A DNA stretch of 64,000 nucleotides, from positions 9,991,501 to 10,055,500 of the forward strand of contig NZ_CP012670.1 of NCBI RefSeq assembly GCF_004135735.1, in the 5' to 3' direction. The notes under the pieces were generated by a model. That model saw nothing but the letters and a program-made list of their open reading frames with translations. It was not told where the DNA came from and did not search any database. Source of the DNA: Sorangium cellulosum (GTDB taxonomy: Bacteria > Myxococcota_A > Polyangia > Polyangiales > Polyangiaceae). This document shows, piece after piece, positions 42,281-53,021 of this stretch; position 1 is the stretch's first letter, and each line of letters starts with the position of its first letter. The position numbers and the translations under genes were made by a program.

Positions 42281-43227
42281 TGTCAGAACAACCCCCCGCG
42301 CCCGCGCAGCGCCGGCCGCCCCGCGTCGCGCTCGTCGTGAAGCGCTCCGCCTGGAGGATCTACCGCGAGGAGCGGAAGGACCCGCGCATCACGCGGCTCG
42401 TCGAGGCGGGCGACGCCGCCATCGCGCGCCTCAAGGCGTCGCACGAGTCGCACGAGCAGACGGTGCGCGAGGTCAAGGCGGCGCTCGACGATCTCGGCGC
42501 CCAGATCGACCTGATCACGGGCGCGGCGAGGACGTTCGACACGAGCGAGCTCGACCTCGTGATCACGGTCGGGGGCGACGGGACGCTCCTCAGCGCGTCG
42601 CACAACGTCGGCGAGGTGCCGATCCTCGGCATCAACAGCGCGCCGGGCCACTCCGTCGGCTTCTTCTGCGGCGCGACGAGCGTCGACGCGGCGGAGGCGA
42701 TCGCGAAGGCGCTGCGCGGCTCGCTGCGCCGCACCGTCCTCACCCGCATGCAGGTCACGGTGAACGACAAGCTCGCCTCCGCGCGCGTCCTGAACGACGC
42801 GCTCTTCTGCCACGTGTCCCCGGCGGCCACGTCGCGCTACGTGATCCGGTTCGGTCGGGTCGAGGAGGAGCAGAAGTCGAGCGGCTTCTGGATCGGCCCC
42901 GCGGCCGGCTCCACGGCCGCGCAGCGCTCGGCCGGCGGTCGCGTCCTGCCGCTCACCTCGAAGCGCCTCCAGCTCGTGGTGCGCGAGCCCTACACCCCGC
43001 ACGGCGAGCAGTACCGCTTCCGCCACGCCCTGATCCCGCCGGGCGCGTCGCTGGTCGTGCGCAGCAAGACGCACGACGCGAAGCTCTTCTTCGACGGGCC
43101 GATCCACTCGGTGAGCGTCGGCTTCGGCGACGTGATGGAGTTCACGCAGGCGCCCCAGTCGCTGACGATCCTGGGCCTCTCCGCGAAGCGGAAGTGGGGC
43201 GCGGGCTCGGCGGCGAGCCGCCGCTAG
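42280..43227 (+). CDS. nadK: NAD kinase
   Basis: 315 aa from an ATG overlapping the Nudix stop. Family motifs: VITVGGDGTLLSASH (GGDGT), ILGINSAPGHSVGFF, RVLNDALFCH (the ND of the NE/D motif) and WIGPAAGSTAAQRSAGG. It phosphorylates NAD to NADP in the cytosol. The C-terminal tail (KRKWGAGSAASRR) is basic. The last ~4 codons and the stop lie inside a 61-bp tandem duplication that continues downstream. Confidence 0.95.
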   Translation: MSEQPPAPAQRRPPRVALVVKRSAWRIYREERKDPRITRLVEAGDAAIARLKASHESHEQTVREVKAALDDLGAQIDLITGAARTFDTSELDLVITVGGDGTLLSASHNVGEVPILGINSAPGHSVGFFCGATSVDAAEAIAKALRGSLRRTVLTRMQVTVNDKLASARVLNDALFCHVSPAATSRYVIRFGRVEEEQKSSGFWIGPAAGSTAAQRSAGGRVLPLTSKRLQLVVREPYTPHGEQYRFRHALIPPGASLVVRSKTHDAKLFFDGPIHSVSVGFGDVMEFTQAPQSLTILGLSAKRKWGAGSAASRR

Positions 43228-43336
43228 CGCGTCGTCGCGGCGCGAGCGCCGATCGCGCGCGCCGCCTGCGGCGGAGAGCCGCCGCTGGCGCGTCGTCGCG
43301 GCGCGAGCGCCGATCGCGCGCGCCGCCTGCGGCGCC
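43215..43336. repeat. 61-bp tandem duplication spanning the nadK stop
   Basis: The unit at 43215-43275 is repeated at 43276-43336 almost exactly; the nadK TAG in copy 1 is TGG in copy 2. So the 3' end of nadK was duplicated into the spacer, or the reverse. The remainder of the 430-bp gap to the HU gene holds a short hairpin and a weak terminator-like signal, with no gene. Confidence 0.88.
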
Positions 43337-43381
43337 GAGGAGCCTGCCCGCCCCCGCGCGGCCACGATCGCCTTCAACGGA

Positions 43382-43401
43382 AGGAGATCGGGCGATCTCC
43401 T
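43382..43401. other. Perfect 9-bp hairpin in nadK-HU spacer
   Basis: AGGAGATCG-GG-CGATCTCCT forms a perfect inverted repeat with a 2-nt loop, so in practice a cruciform or operator-like palindrome. No T-run follows, so it is not a standard terminator. It may be an operator for the HU gene 256 bp downstream. Confidence 0.45.
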
Positions 43402-43543
43402 ACCCCGCGGCGCCGCCATCCGGCGGCCGTCGAGGCGGGCTCGTGCGGCCTGAAGAGCGGCCGATCCTGGCCGTTTTATGGGGATTTTGGCGGGCTGGAC
43501 GAGGCTCCCCCGGCCGTCCTTCCGGCGCACAGGCGCGCCCGCC

Positions 43544-43565
43544 GGGGCCTGAAACCCCTATTTTT
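43544..43565 (+). terminator. Weak intrinsic-terminator-like signal
   Basis: GGGG-cctgaaa-CCCC followed by TATTTTT. The stem is only 4 bp, but the T-run is exceptional for this GC-rich spacer. It could end the Nudix-nadK transcript before the HU gene. Confidence 0.3.
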
Positions 43566-43657
43566 GTAGCTCCGATCGACGATTCGACACTGGATCTGCG
43601 GCGGCCGTTGTGTTTCCTTTGGCGCGCGAGAGGGCACAAACCTCCGGAGGAAAGAAC

Positions 43658-43993
43658 ATGGCGGCGAAGAAGACGGACGGGAAGAAGGCCACGTCGCTCA
43701 GCAAGAGCGCCCTGATCAACGCGGTGGTCGAGGCGAACGAGAACGAGGTCACCCGCAAGCAGGTCAAGGCGATCCTCGAGTCGCTGACCGAGATCGCGTA
43801 CAAGGAGCTGAAGAAGAACGGCATCTTCACGATGCCCGGCTTCGCGAAGTTCCGGGTCGTCAAGAAGCCGGCGACCAAGGCGCGCGAGGGCATCAACCCG
43901 TTCACGAAGCAGCCGATGACGTTCGCGGCGAAGCCGGCCAGCAAGTCGGTGCGCGCCCGCCCGATCAAGGCGATCAAGGACGCGCTGTCCTGA
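43658..43993 (+). CDS. HU/IHF family DNA-binding protein
   Basis: 111 aa from the ATG after a strong GGAGG site, giving MAAKKTDGKKATSLSKSA. The HU fold is clear: SALINAVVEANENEVTRKQ, ESLTEIAYKELKKNG, then IFTMPGFAKFRVVKKPATKAREGINPFT with the beta-arm region. The canonical HU ending is replaced by a Lys/Arg-rich tail. It compacts and bends DNA. It stands alone behind a 430-bp spacer. Confidence 0.95.
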   Translation: MAAKKTDGKKATSLSKSALINAVVEANENEVTRKQVKAILESLTEIAYKELKKNGIFTMPGFAKFRVVKKPATKAREGINPFTKQPMTFAAKPASKSVRARPIKAIKDALS

Positions 43994-44143
43994 GCCGAGC
44001 CGGCCGCCGGAGGCCCCTCGGCCCCGGCCCGGCGAGGCCCGCCGGCCGTCCGGCCCCCTCCAGGGCCAGAGCGCCCCTGGAGCGCGAGCCTGGCTGGCCC
44101 CGGGCGGCCCCTGCGGTAGCATGGTGCGGTTGCACTGCCGCCC

Positions 44144-45580
44144 ATGACGCTCGCCGTCCGACTTCTCCGCGCGCTGTTTGCGTTCTCGATCATCCTGACG
44201 AGCTACCTCGTCCAGCTCGGGCTCGGGCGGGTGTTCGGGAGGCGCCTCGGGAGCGGCTCTTCCGCGCGTGAGCTGCCCGGCTGGCTCGTCGCGCGGCGCG
44301 CCCGCGTGGACCAGGAGAACGCCCGACGCCTGCTGCGCGTCATGCTCAAGCTGCGGGGCGTCTTCATCAAGCTGGGCCAGGTGCTGTCCATCATGGGCGG
44401 CTTCTTGCCTCGCGCCTACGGCAAGGAGCTCGAGCAGCTCCAGGACCAGGTCCCGCCGCACCCCTTCAGCGATCTCGAGGCCGCGCTGCGCCGGAGCTTC
44501 GGCAGGTCGGCGGGCGAGCTGTTCGCGTCGATCGAGCGCGCGCCGCTCGCGGCCGCGTCGCTCGGGCAGGTGCACGTCGCGCGCCTCCACGACGGCCGCA
44601 AGGTCGCCGTGAAGTTCCTCTACCCGGGCATCCGCGGCGTCATCGCCGTCGACCTGCGCGTCCTGCGCCTCGCCCTCCTCGTCTACAAGCGCTTCGTCCC
44701 GGTGGGGCGCATCGAGCGGGTGCACGAGTCGCTGGTCGATCTGCTCCGCCGCGAGACCGACTACCTGCACGAGGCCGCGTGCATGGAGCGGATGGCGCAG
44801 CGCTTCGAGGGGGACGCGGGCGTCGCGTTCCCGGAGGTCATCCACGAGCTCACGACGCGCGACGTGCTCACCATGACGTTCATGGAGGGCACGAAGATCA
44901 CCCGCCTCGACGCGCTGAGGAGCGCGGGGATCGAGCCGTCGGACGTGGCGCTCCGGCTCGTGCAGGCGTTCTACAAGATGCTCTTCGTGGATCGCTTCTT
45001 CCACGCCGATCCGCACCCGGGCAATTTCCTCATCGCCGCGCGCAGCGCGGAGGAGGGCGGCGGGTTTCGCCTCGTCGTCCTCGATTTCGGCGCGATCTGC
45101 GAGGCCCGGGACGAGCTCATCGACGGGTTGCTCGACATCCTGAAGGGGATCTTCGCGCAGGACGACGCGGCGGTCGTGCGCGGCTTCCGGCGGATGGGCT
45201 TCGTCGCGCCCGGGGGCAACGACGCGCTCCTCGAGCGGACCGTGAAGACCTACTTCGCGAAGCTCCTCAAGATCCGGGATCGGACGCCGGCCGCGCTGAT
45301 GCGCGCCCGACCGGAGCAGCTGGAGGAGCTGGCCGATCCCGAGCTGGAGCGCGGCGAGCTCCAGGAGCTGATGCGCTCGTTCGAGTACCCCGAGGACTGG
45401 TTCTACGTCGAGCGCGCCTGCGTGCTCCTCTTCTGGCTGGCCGCCCAGATCGATCCGCACCTCGACACCATGGCGGCGGGCTTCCCGTACCTGATGCCGC
45501 TGATCGCGCAGCGCGAGGCCGAGGCCGGCGCTCAGGCAGGCAGCGAGTCGGGCCCTGCGCCTCGCCGCTCGCCCGCCTAG
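44144..45580 (+). CDS. ABC1/AarF/UbiB family atypical kinase-like protein
   Basis: 478 aa from ATG (MTLAVRLLRAL). A hydrophobic N-terminal segment is followed by the family's hallmarks: the KxGQ motif in FIKLGQVLSIM, the Ala-rich nucleotide loop in PLAAASLGQVHVARL, Lys in KVAVKFLYPG, HADPHPGNF and the metal Asp in VVLDFGAI. UbiB/Coq8 proteins support ubiquinone or other isoprenoid-lipid pathways as ATPases. No ubi gene is next to it. The TAG stop lies in the left arm of a long palindrome shared with the convergent gene. Confidence 0.93.
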   Translation: MTLAVRLLRALFAFSIILTSYLVQLGLGRVFGRRLGSGSSARELPGWLVARRARVDQENARRLLRVMLKLRGVFIKLGQVLSIMGGFLPRAYGKELEQLQDQVPPHPFSDLEAALRRSFGRSAGELFASIERAPLAAASLGQVHVARLHDGRKVAVKFLYPGIRGVIAVDLRVLRLALLVYKRFVPVGRIERVHESLVDLLRRETDYLHEAACMERMAQRFEGDAGVAFPEVIHELTTRDVLTMTFMEGTKITRLDALRSAGIEPSDVALRLVQAFYKMLFVDRFFHADPHPGNFLIAARSAEEGGGFRLVVLDFGAICEARDELIDGLLDILKGIFAQDDAAVVRGFRRMGFVAPGGNDALLERTVKTYFAKLLKIRDRTPAALMRARPEQLEELADPELERGELQELMRSFEYPEDWFYVERACVLLFWLAAQIDPHLDTMAAGFPYLMPLIAQREAEAGAQAGSESGPAPRRSPA

Positions 45581-45713
45581 CGCGTTGTCCCCCGAGCTCG
45601 TCCCGGGGTCGTCGCTCACGGGGTTTGCGCTCCGGCGGGCCCCTGTTGTGGCCCGCCTGCGCTCCGGCCCCTCCGCGACGACCCCGGGGCGAGCTCGGGG
45701 GACGCAGCGCTAG
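45577..45713. repeat. Long intergenic palindrome, family copy 1
   Basis: A ~137-bp imperfect inverted repeat reaches from CTAGCGC (45577-45583) to GCGCTAG (45707-45713). Outer arms match over roughly 35 bp (for example TCCCCCGAGCTCG), then comes a core (CTCCGGCGGGCCCC ... GGCCCGCC) found also at 57219 and 62593. Both convergent genes end with TAG inside the outermost arms. It may work as a two-way terminator, though there is no T-run. Confidence 0.85.
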
Positions 45714-46384
45714 CGCGCCGGCGGCGGGCCGAAGCGGGGGCCCGGGCGGGCCACCCCGAGCCGCTCGAGGAGGGGCGCATAGCTGGTGTCCCGATCCGCC
45801 ATGATCTCCGCCAGCTTGGCCTTGACGGCGGCGATGCTCGCCCCTTGAAGCCGCCGGAAGTTGTCCTCTGCGGGGTCGGCCGCGGGCTCGACCCCCGCCC
45901 CCGCGAGCACAGTCCCCGAATGATTCAGCCCTTCTGGAATGGTCTGGATAAACGGGTCCGGCGCGTGCCGGAGCAGCCCGACGAGCCGGTGCGAGTTCGT
46001 CTCGTCCCCTGCCATCTCGGGGTGGAACGCGGCCAGGACCGGGGCGGGGTTGCGACGGCGTCGCAGCTGTTCGCCGAGGCGCGATGCGAACCGCTCGAAC
46101 GGCGGCGACGGAGTATGGATGAGCGGGAAAACCAGGTGCACGACGGCGCTGTCGGCCTCCTCCACGGCCGCGAGCGCCGTCTCCAGGGCGGGCTCGCGGT
46201 CGAGAAGGACATAGAATCGACCGAAACCGGTTGCGGCGTCGCGCATGAACGGGCACAGGCGATAACGAGCGACGACCTCGTCAGCGTAACGCCCGTGGAC
46301 CCGCCGCACCTCGGCCACCAACCGGGGCGCCTCCGGGTGGTGGGCCAGCTCCCCCCGCACGACCGGCTCGCTCAAACGCATCAC
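45710..46384 (-). CDS. DUF1415-like conserved protein
   Basis: 224 aa. Two possible starts are adjacent (GTG at 46384, ATG at 46381). Segments YRLCPFMRDA, AAFHPEMAGDETN and RLVGLLRHAPDPFIQ match the CPF..FHP..LLR pattern I associate with DUF1415, a family of unknown function. No signal peptide or TM. It is divergent from citrate synthase across 74 bp and convergent with the UbiB-like gene. Confidence 0.75.
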   Translation of the reverse strand: MMRLSEPVVRGELAHHPEAPRLVAEVRRVHGRYADEVVARYRLCPFMRDAATGFGRFYVLLDREPALETALAAVEEADSAVVHLVFPLIHTPSPPFERFASRLGEQLRRRRNPAPVLAAFHPEMAGDETNSHRLVGLLRHAPDPFIQTIPEGLNHSGTVLAGAGVEPAADPAEDNFRRLQGASIAAVKAKLAEIMADRDTSYAPLLERLGVARPGPRFGPPPAR

Positions 46385-46397
46385 CTCGTTTCTGTTG

Positions 46398-46413
46398 GGG
46401 AAGCATTCTTCCC
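46398..46413. promoter_or_regulatory. Palindrome between DUF1415 gene and citrate synthase
   Basis: GGGAAGCATTCTTCCC is a perfect 6-bp inverted repeat with a 4-nt spacer, in the 74-bp divergent promoter region, about 45 bp upstream of the citrate synthase start. It could be an operator for either gene. Confidence 0.4.
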
Positions 46414-46458
46414 TCGGCTCGTGATAGCTTACGCCGCGCTGCGGCGGAAGGAGGAGGC

Positions 46459-47760
<1,302 letters not shown>

Positions 47761-47770
47761 CCCCGACGGG

Positions 47771-47810
47771 CCCCGCCCGCGACGACGGGGCCCCGCCCGC
47801 GACGACGGGG
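47771..47810. repeat. 20-bp tandem repeat after citrate synthase
   Basis: CCCCGCCCGCGACGACGGGG occurs twice exactly (47771-47790, 47791-47810), with degenerate half-units on both sides. It is between the convergent citrate synthase and kinase genes. Each unit can pair CCCCG with CGGGG, so it might help end transcription. Confidence 0.85.
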
Positions 47811-47856
47811 CCCACCTCGCGATGACAGGGCCTGCCCGCGGCTCACCAGGCCGCGG

Positions 47857-49080
<1,224 letters not shown>

Positions 49081-49169
49081 GAGAGGCGCCCTTTACCGAA
49101 CAGCCGCCATCGGGGGAGAACAGCTCAGCGACGAAGCACTGGTAGGCCGCACCTCGCCGGGCGCGCAAG

Positions 49170-49391
49170 CTAATTGATGGAGGTCGCCCCGAGGCGGGCG
49201 TCGTCGTCCAGCCGCTCGGCCGCTGCCTTGAGCCCGGAGGCGACGCCGCGGAACGCCTCCGTCGACATGCGCACCGTCACCCCCGGGCCGAGGAGCGTCA
49301 CGTGGACGATGCCGCAGGCGCACCGGGTGACGCGCGTCGCGTCACTCGAGGCAAGCTCCGTGTGTGAACCGCATTTCTTGGGCGCCGCCAT
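49170..49391 (-). CDS. Small Cys-containing hypothetical protein
   Basis: 73 aa from ATG (MAAPKKCGSH), chosen because GGGAGAGG lies 7 nt upstream. Three cysteines in KKCGSH and RCACGIVHV, with a nearby His, may form a small zinc site. The rest (FRGVASGLKAAAERLDDDA) is helical. I do not recognise the family. It is 89 bp upstream of, and co-directional with, the kinase gene, so it may be co-transcribed. Confidence 0.65.
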   Translation of the reverse strand: MAAPKKCGSHTELASSDATRVTRCACGIVHVTLLGPGVTVRMSTEAFRGVASGLKAAAERLDDDARLGATSIN

Positions 49392-49545
49392 CTTGAACCT
49401 CTCCCACATCCTAGCAGCTCCCGTCGTCGTTCGGCCACGACGCCCGGGAGCCCGACGGATTCATGCCCAGGCCCTCGCCCGCTGGCCGTGAAATCGCCGC
49501 GCGGTGTATAACTCCATCATCGTTGCTTCACGCCTGGAGGCACTC

Positions 49546-50649
49546 ATGGCCGCTCGACGGATGACATATGGTCTGCTCCCCCTCGTGCTGAGCGTCGCGG
49601 CCTGCGTCGACGACCGCGCGAACCCGGCGCCCGGGCCGTCGATCGACCCGTCGCTGCTCGACCCGCCGCCGGCCGGCGAGGGCTTCCAGATCGAGACGGA
49701 GGACATCGAGGTCCCCGCGGGGGTCGAGCAGCAGGACTGCTACTTCTTCCGGGTCCGCGACCTCGCCGCGTCGAACGGGATGGACCCGGACGCGCCCGTG
49801 AACCTCCACCGGGTGCAGATCGCCCAGCGCGACGGCTCGCACCACATGAACATCTTCCGGGTGAGGACGATCAAGGGGCTGGGCCCCGACGGCGGGCTCG
49901 TCCAGAAGAACCGGAACGGCGTGGGCGAGTGCTTCAAGAGCCCCAACTGGGCCGACTGGCCGCTCATCGCGAACTCCCAGCAGGACGGCCGGCTCGACTG
50001 GGAGTTCCCCGAGGGCGTCGCGAACGTCCTCCAGCCCGACGAGTGGCTCATGCTGCAGACGCACTACGTGAACGCGTCGACGCAGAAGACCCCCGAGGCC
50101 GTCGGCCGCGTCCGGGTGAACCTGTGGTCGCTGCCCGCCGAGGAGGTGAAGCACGAGCTGGGCACCGTCTTCGCGTCGAAGCAATCCGTCCGTGTCTGTC
50201 AGTCGAACCCGCGGCCCACGTTCGAGGGATCGTGCCAGATCAACAGCCCCTCTCCCGTGCGGATCATCGGCGCCAACGGCCATTTTCACAGCCGAGGCAC
50301 GCAGTTCGACATGTGGGCATGGGACGGCAAGACCATCGGCACGCCCGACGCGTCGAGGCGCTTTTACACCTCGAACTCCTGGGACGATCCGCCGATGCTC
50401 ATCTCGCCCGAGCTCGACCTGGAGCTCCCGCCGAGCGGCGGCGTCTGGTACGGGTGCTCCTACGAGTGGCAGCGGCCGGAGGCCGCCGTCGGCTGCAGCG
50501 GCCTCGACGAGTACGACGTGACCACGAACAGCACACCCGAGGATCGGCTCGACTGCTGCTACACGTTCGGCCCGATCGTCGAGAAGAACGAGCACTGCAA
50601 TATCTTCGTCTACTACTATCCGAAGCAGGACGACGTGTTCTGCAACTGA
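49546..50649 (+). CDS. Lipoprotein resembling copper type II monooxygenases (PHM/DBM-like)
   Basis: 367 aa from ATG with GGAGG upstream. A lipoprotein signal (LLPLVLSVAAC) is followed by a mature domain with histidines spaced like the copper ligands of PHM/dopamine beta-monooxygenase: H99-H100 in GSHHMNIF, H173 in QTHYVNAS, H246 and H248 in GHFHSRG. Near the end NEHCNIFVYYYPK aligns with the family's EMC..YYP motif but has His350 where the CuM Met is expected. The enzyme family hydroxylates C-H bonds with ascorbate. This protein would sit at the cell surface or in the periplasm. It is followed by a second lipoprotein gene 80 bp on. Confidence 0.75.
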   Translation: MAARRMTYGLLPLVLSVAACVDDRANPAPGPSIDPSLLDPPPAGEGFQIETEDIEVPAGVEQQDCYFFRVRDLAASNGMDPDAPVNLHRVQIAQRDGSHHMNIFRVRTIKGLGPDGGLVQKNRNGVGECFKSPNWADWPLIANSQQDGRLDWEFPEGVANVLQPDEWLMLQTHYVNASTQKTPEAVGRVRVNLWSLPAEEVKHELGTVFASKQSVRVCQSNPRPTFEGSCQINSPSPVRIIGANGHFHSRGTQFDMWAWDGKTIGTPDASRRFYTSNSWDDPPMLISPELDLELPPSGGVWYGCSYEWQRPEAAVGCSGLDEYDVTTNSTPEDRLDCCYTFGPIVEKNEHCNIFVYYYPKQDDVFCN

Positions 50650-50729
50650 CCCTCGCGGGCAGGCGCGCCGGGCGAGCAGCGCGGCGCGCCCCGACACAGG
50701 ATCTCTCGAAAGCCGATATTTCACCCCCT

Positions 50730-51770
50730 ATGCGCACCTGCCTGCACGCCGCGGCCGCCCTGGCGCTCTCCGCGCTCGTCCTCACCGGTTGCCCCGCCGA
50801 GGAGAGCCCCGAGCCGCCGCCCGCGTGGCGCGTGGTGCTCGACGAGGGGGATCTGGACCGCGCGGTCCTGTCGATATGGGGCACGGCGCCCGACGACGTG
50901 TTCGCGGTCGGAGGGCCGCTCGGCAACACGGGGCTGACGTCGCTCGTGCTCCATCACGACGGGTCGACGTGGCGTGAGCTCCCGGCGGGCGGGGAGGAGA
51001 CCTTCTGGTGGGTGGCCGGCTCCGGCCCGGCCGACGTGTGGATGGTCGGCGAGCGGGGCCGCGCGGTCCGCTGGGACGGCGCGGCGTTCACCGAGCACGA
51101 GACCGGGACGGACGCGACCCTGTGGGGCGTCATCGCGTTCTCCCCCGACGAGGCGTGGGCCGTGGGCGGCACGCCGGGCAGCGCGGAGGAGGGGCAGAAG
51201 GACATCGTCCTTCGCTGGGACGGCCGCGCGTGGTCGAGAGAGCCTCTGCCCCAGGCGACCGGCCGGGCGCTCTACAAGGTATGGGGGGAGTCGTCCGACG
51301 ACCTCTACGCGGTCGGCGAGTTCGGCGTCATCTGGCACCGCGCGGGCACGACCTGGGAACTGCAGTCCGAGCCGCCGATCGCGCAGGGCACGCTGTTCAC
51401 CGCCGCCGGCTGCGGCCGCGACGCGGTGTACGCGGTCGGCGGCAGGGACGTGCTGCGCTCGGACGGCGAGGCGTGGCGGAGGGTCGAGGTCGCGCTCACC
51501 AACGACGTCAACGGCGTCGCCTGCGGCCGCTCGGGCGAGGTCGCGATCGTGGGCTATGGAGGTCTCAAGCAGCGCCTGGTCGGCGGCGCGTGGATCGATG
51601 AGTTCACCGAGGAGCCTTACGCCGATCTCCACGCCGTCTGGGCGGACAGCGACGGGGCCTTCTGGGCGGTCGGCGGCGATTTCCTCAGCGCGCCGGCGCC
51701 CGGCAAGGCGCGCAGAGGCGTGGTGGCACGCCACGGAAAAGGACAGATCGCCGACTTCGTGAGCCGCTGA
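50730..51770 (+). CDS. Lipoprotein with beta-propeller-like repeats
   Basis: 346 aa from ATG (MRTCLHAAAAL) with lipobox LVLTGC. The mature part has about six degenerate repeats of the form W-x-S/D-x-D-D-x-Y/F-A-V-G: IWGTAPDDVFAVGG, GSGPADVWMVGE, AFSPDEAWAVGG, VWGESSDDLYAVGE, AAGCGRDAVYAVGG, VWADSDGAFWAVGG. This resembles propeller proteins frequent in myxobacterial exported proteomes. A binding or scaffold role at the cell surface is likely; no catalytic residues are apparent. It is probably co-transcribed with the copper-enzyme-like lipoprotein. Confidence 0.85.
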   Translation: MRTCLHAAAALALSALVLTGCPAEESPEPPPAWRVVLDEGDLDRAVLSIWGTAPDDVFAVGGPLGNTGLTSLVLHHDGSTWRELPAGGEETFWWVAGSGPADVWMVGERGRAVRWDGAAFTEHETGTDATLWGVIAFSPDEAWAVGGTPGSAEEGQKDIVLRWDGRAWSREPLPQATGRALYKVWGESSDDLYAVGEFGVIWHRAGTTWELQSEPPIAQGTLFTAAGCGRDAVYAVGGRDVLRSDGEAWRRVEVALTNDVNGVACGRSGEVAIVGYGGLKQRLVGGAWIDEFTEEPYADLHAVWADSDGAFWAVGGDFLSAPAPGKARRGVVARHGKGQIADFVSR

Positions 51771-51778
51771 TCACCACC

Positions 51779-51810
51779 GCGCATGTTCTCTCACTCTCCC
51801 GGACATGCGC
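51779..51810. other. Inverted repeat after the propeller lipoprotein gene
   Basis: GCGCATGT (51779-51786) and ACATGCGC (51803-51810) form an 8-bp perfect stem with a 16-nt loop, 8 bp after the stop. There is no T-run. It may be a factor-dependent terminator or an operator; the rest of this 214-bp gap shows nothing else. Confidence 0.4.
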
Positions 51811-51984
51811 GCAGTGTGACAATGCGCAACATGGAACCGTGAACTCGGTGATACGCTCACGCCGCGTGGACGCGATTGCGTCGAAGATTCACGGAGACTG
51901 CTTCGAAGGACGGCGTTGGTCGTCCCATTGCAATACCCGCTGGGACCCCACGCGGATCCCGCGCCCTCAACCAGGAGAATTGGC

Positions 51985-52821
51985 ATGCGACGGACCATTG
52001 CTCAGCTTTTTGTAAGTGCCTTTACTTTCGCGGCGCCCTTGCTCATGGCTCCCTCCGCGTCGGCCGCGCCCGGTCCGGAGGCCTGTGGAAATTTCCAGCT
52101 CGCGGCGAGCTCCCAGTGTGAGATCCGCACCTCGGGCGGGTGCGAGGCGAGCTGCGAGCCGGTCAATCTCACGGCGGCGTGCGCCGGCAAGTGCGAGGGC
52201 CGGTGCAACGCCAGCGCGACCGCCGAGTGCGACGTGGACTGCTCCGGGCGCTGCGAAGCCGATTGCCAGGTCGATCCGGGGAGCTTCGACTGCCAGGCGA
52301 GCTGCTCGGCGAGCTGCAAGGCGGACTGCAGCGGCCGGTGCGCGGCGGAGGCCAGCGGAAGCGGCGCGCGGGCGGAGTGCGAGGGCGCGTGCAAGGCGAG
52401 CTGCGACGGCGAGTGCAGCGCGAGCTGCGAGGTGACCCCGCCGAACGCGGATTGCAAGGCGCAATGTGACGCGAGCTGCTCGGGGCAGTGCAAGGCCGAG
52501 GCGAACTTCGATTGCAATGTGGACTGCAACGCCGACTGCACGGTCAACCTCCAGGGCGGGTGCCAGGCGAAGTGCTCGCAGCCGGAAGGCGCGCTGTTCT
52601 GCAATGGGCAGTACGTCGACGTCGTCGGCAGCCTGCAGGACTGCCTCGATTACCTGAGCACGCTCGAGGTCGAGGTCAACGCCCACGCCGAGGCCGAGGC
52701 CAGCGTCTCCTGCGCCGCCGCGCCGGGCTCCAGCTCCTCGGCGCCGTTCGCGGGCACCGGGCTCGCGGCGCTCGTCGCGGGCGTGGGCGTGGCCGCCGCG
52801 CGCCGCCGCAAGCGGTCGTGA
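51985..52821 (+). CDS. Secreted cysteine-rich repeat protein with MYXO-CTERM-like anchor
   Basis: 278 aa from ATG with AGGAG upstream. A Sec signal peptide (LFVSAFTFAAPLLMAPSASAA) precedes a domain with about 33 cysteines, mostly spaced C-x3-C (CEASCEP, CAGKCEGRC, CDVDCSGRCEADC, CSASCKADCSGRC). A loop with LFCNGQYVDV leads to a tail: a Cys (VSCAAAPG), a Ser-rich stretch, a TM (GTGLAALVAGVGVAAA) and RRRKRS. That tail matches the tripartite MYXO-CTERM sorting signal. The cysteine array probably forms a disulfide-stiffened rod at the surface, or binds metal. The exact family is not known to me. Confidence 0.88.
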   Translation: MRRTIAQLFVSAFTFAAPLLMAPSASAAPGPEACGNFQLAASSQCEIRTSGGCEASCEPVNLTAACAGKCEGRCNASATAECDVDCSGRCEADCQVDPGSFDCQASCSASCKADCSGRCAAEASGSGARAECEGACKASCDGECSASCEVTPPNADCKAQCDASCSGQCKAEANFDCNVDCNADCTVNLQGGCQAKCSQPEGALFCNGQYVDVVGSLQDCLDYLSTLEVEVNAHAEAEASVSCAAAPGSSSSAPFAGTGLAALVAGVGVAAARRRKRS

Positions 52822-53021
52822 GCGGGCCCCAGCGCCGCTGACGGCGCGCGCGGCGCGCCTCGGAGGCGCCTCCGGCGGGGGCGCCCTGAGGGCGCGCGCG
52901 GCGCGAGGAGCGCGCTGCCGTGCCCCGTGCCCTGCGCCGCGAGCCCGGGCCAGGTGCGCGGCCCGGGTGCGCGGCCCGGCCTGGCTTTCCCCGCGGTCGT
53001 AGTAGATTCGCGTCCACGTTC

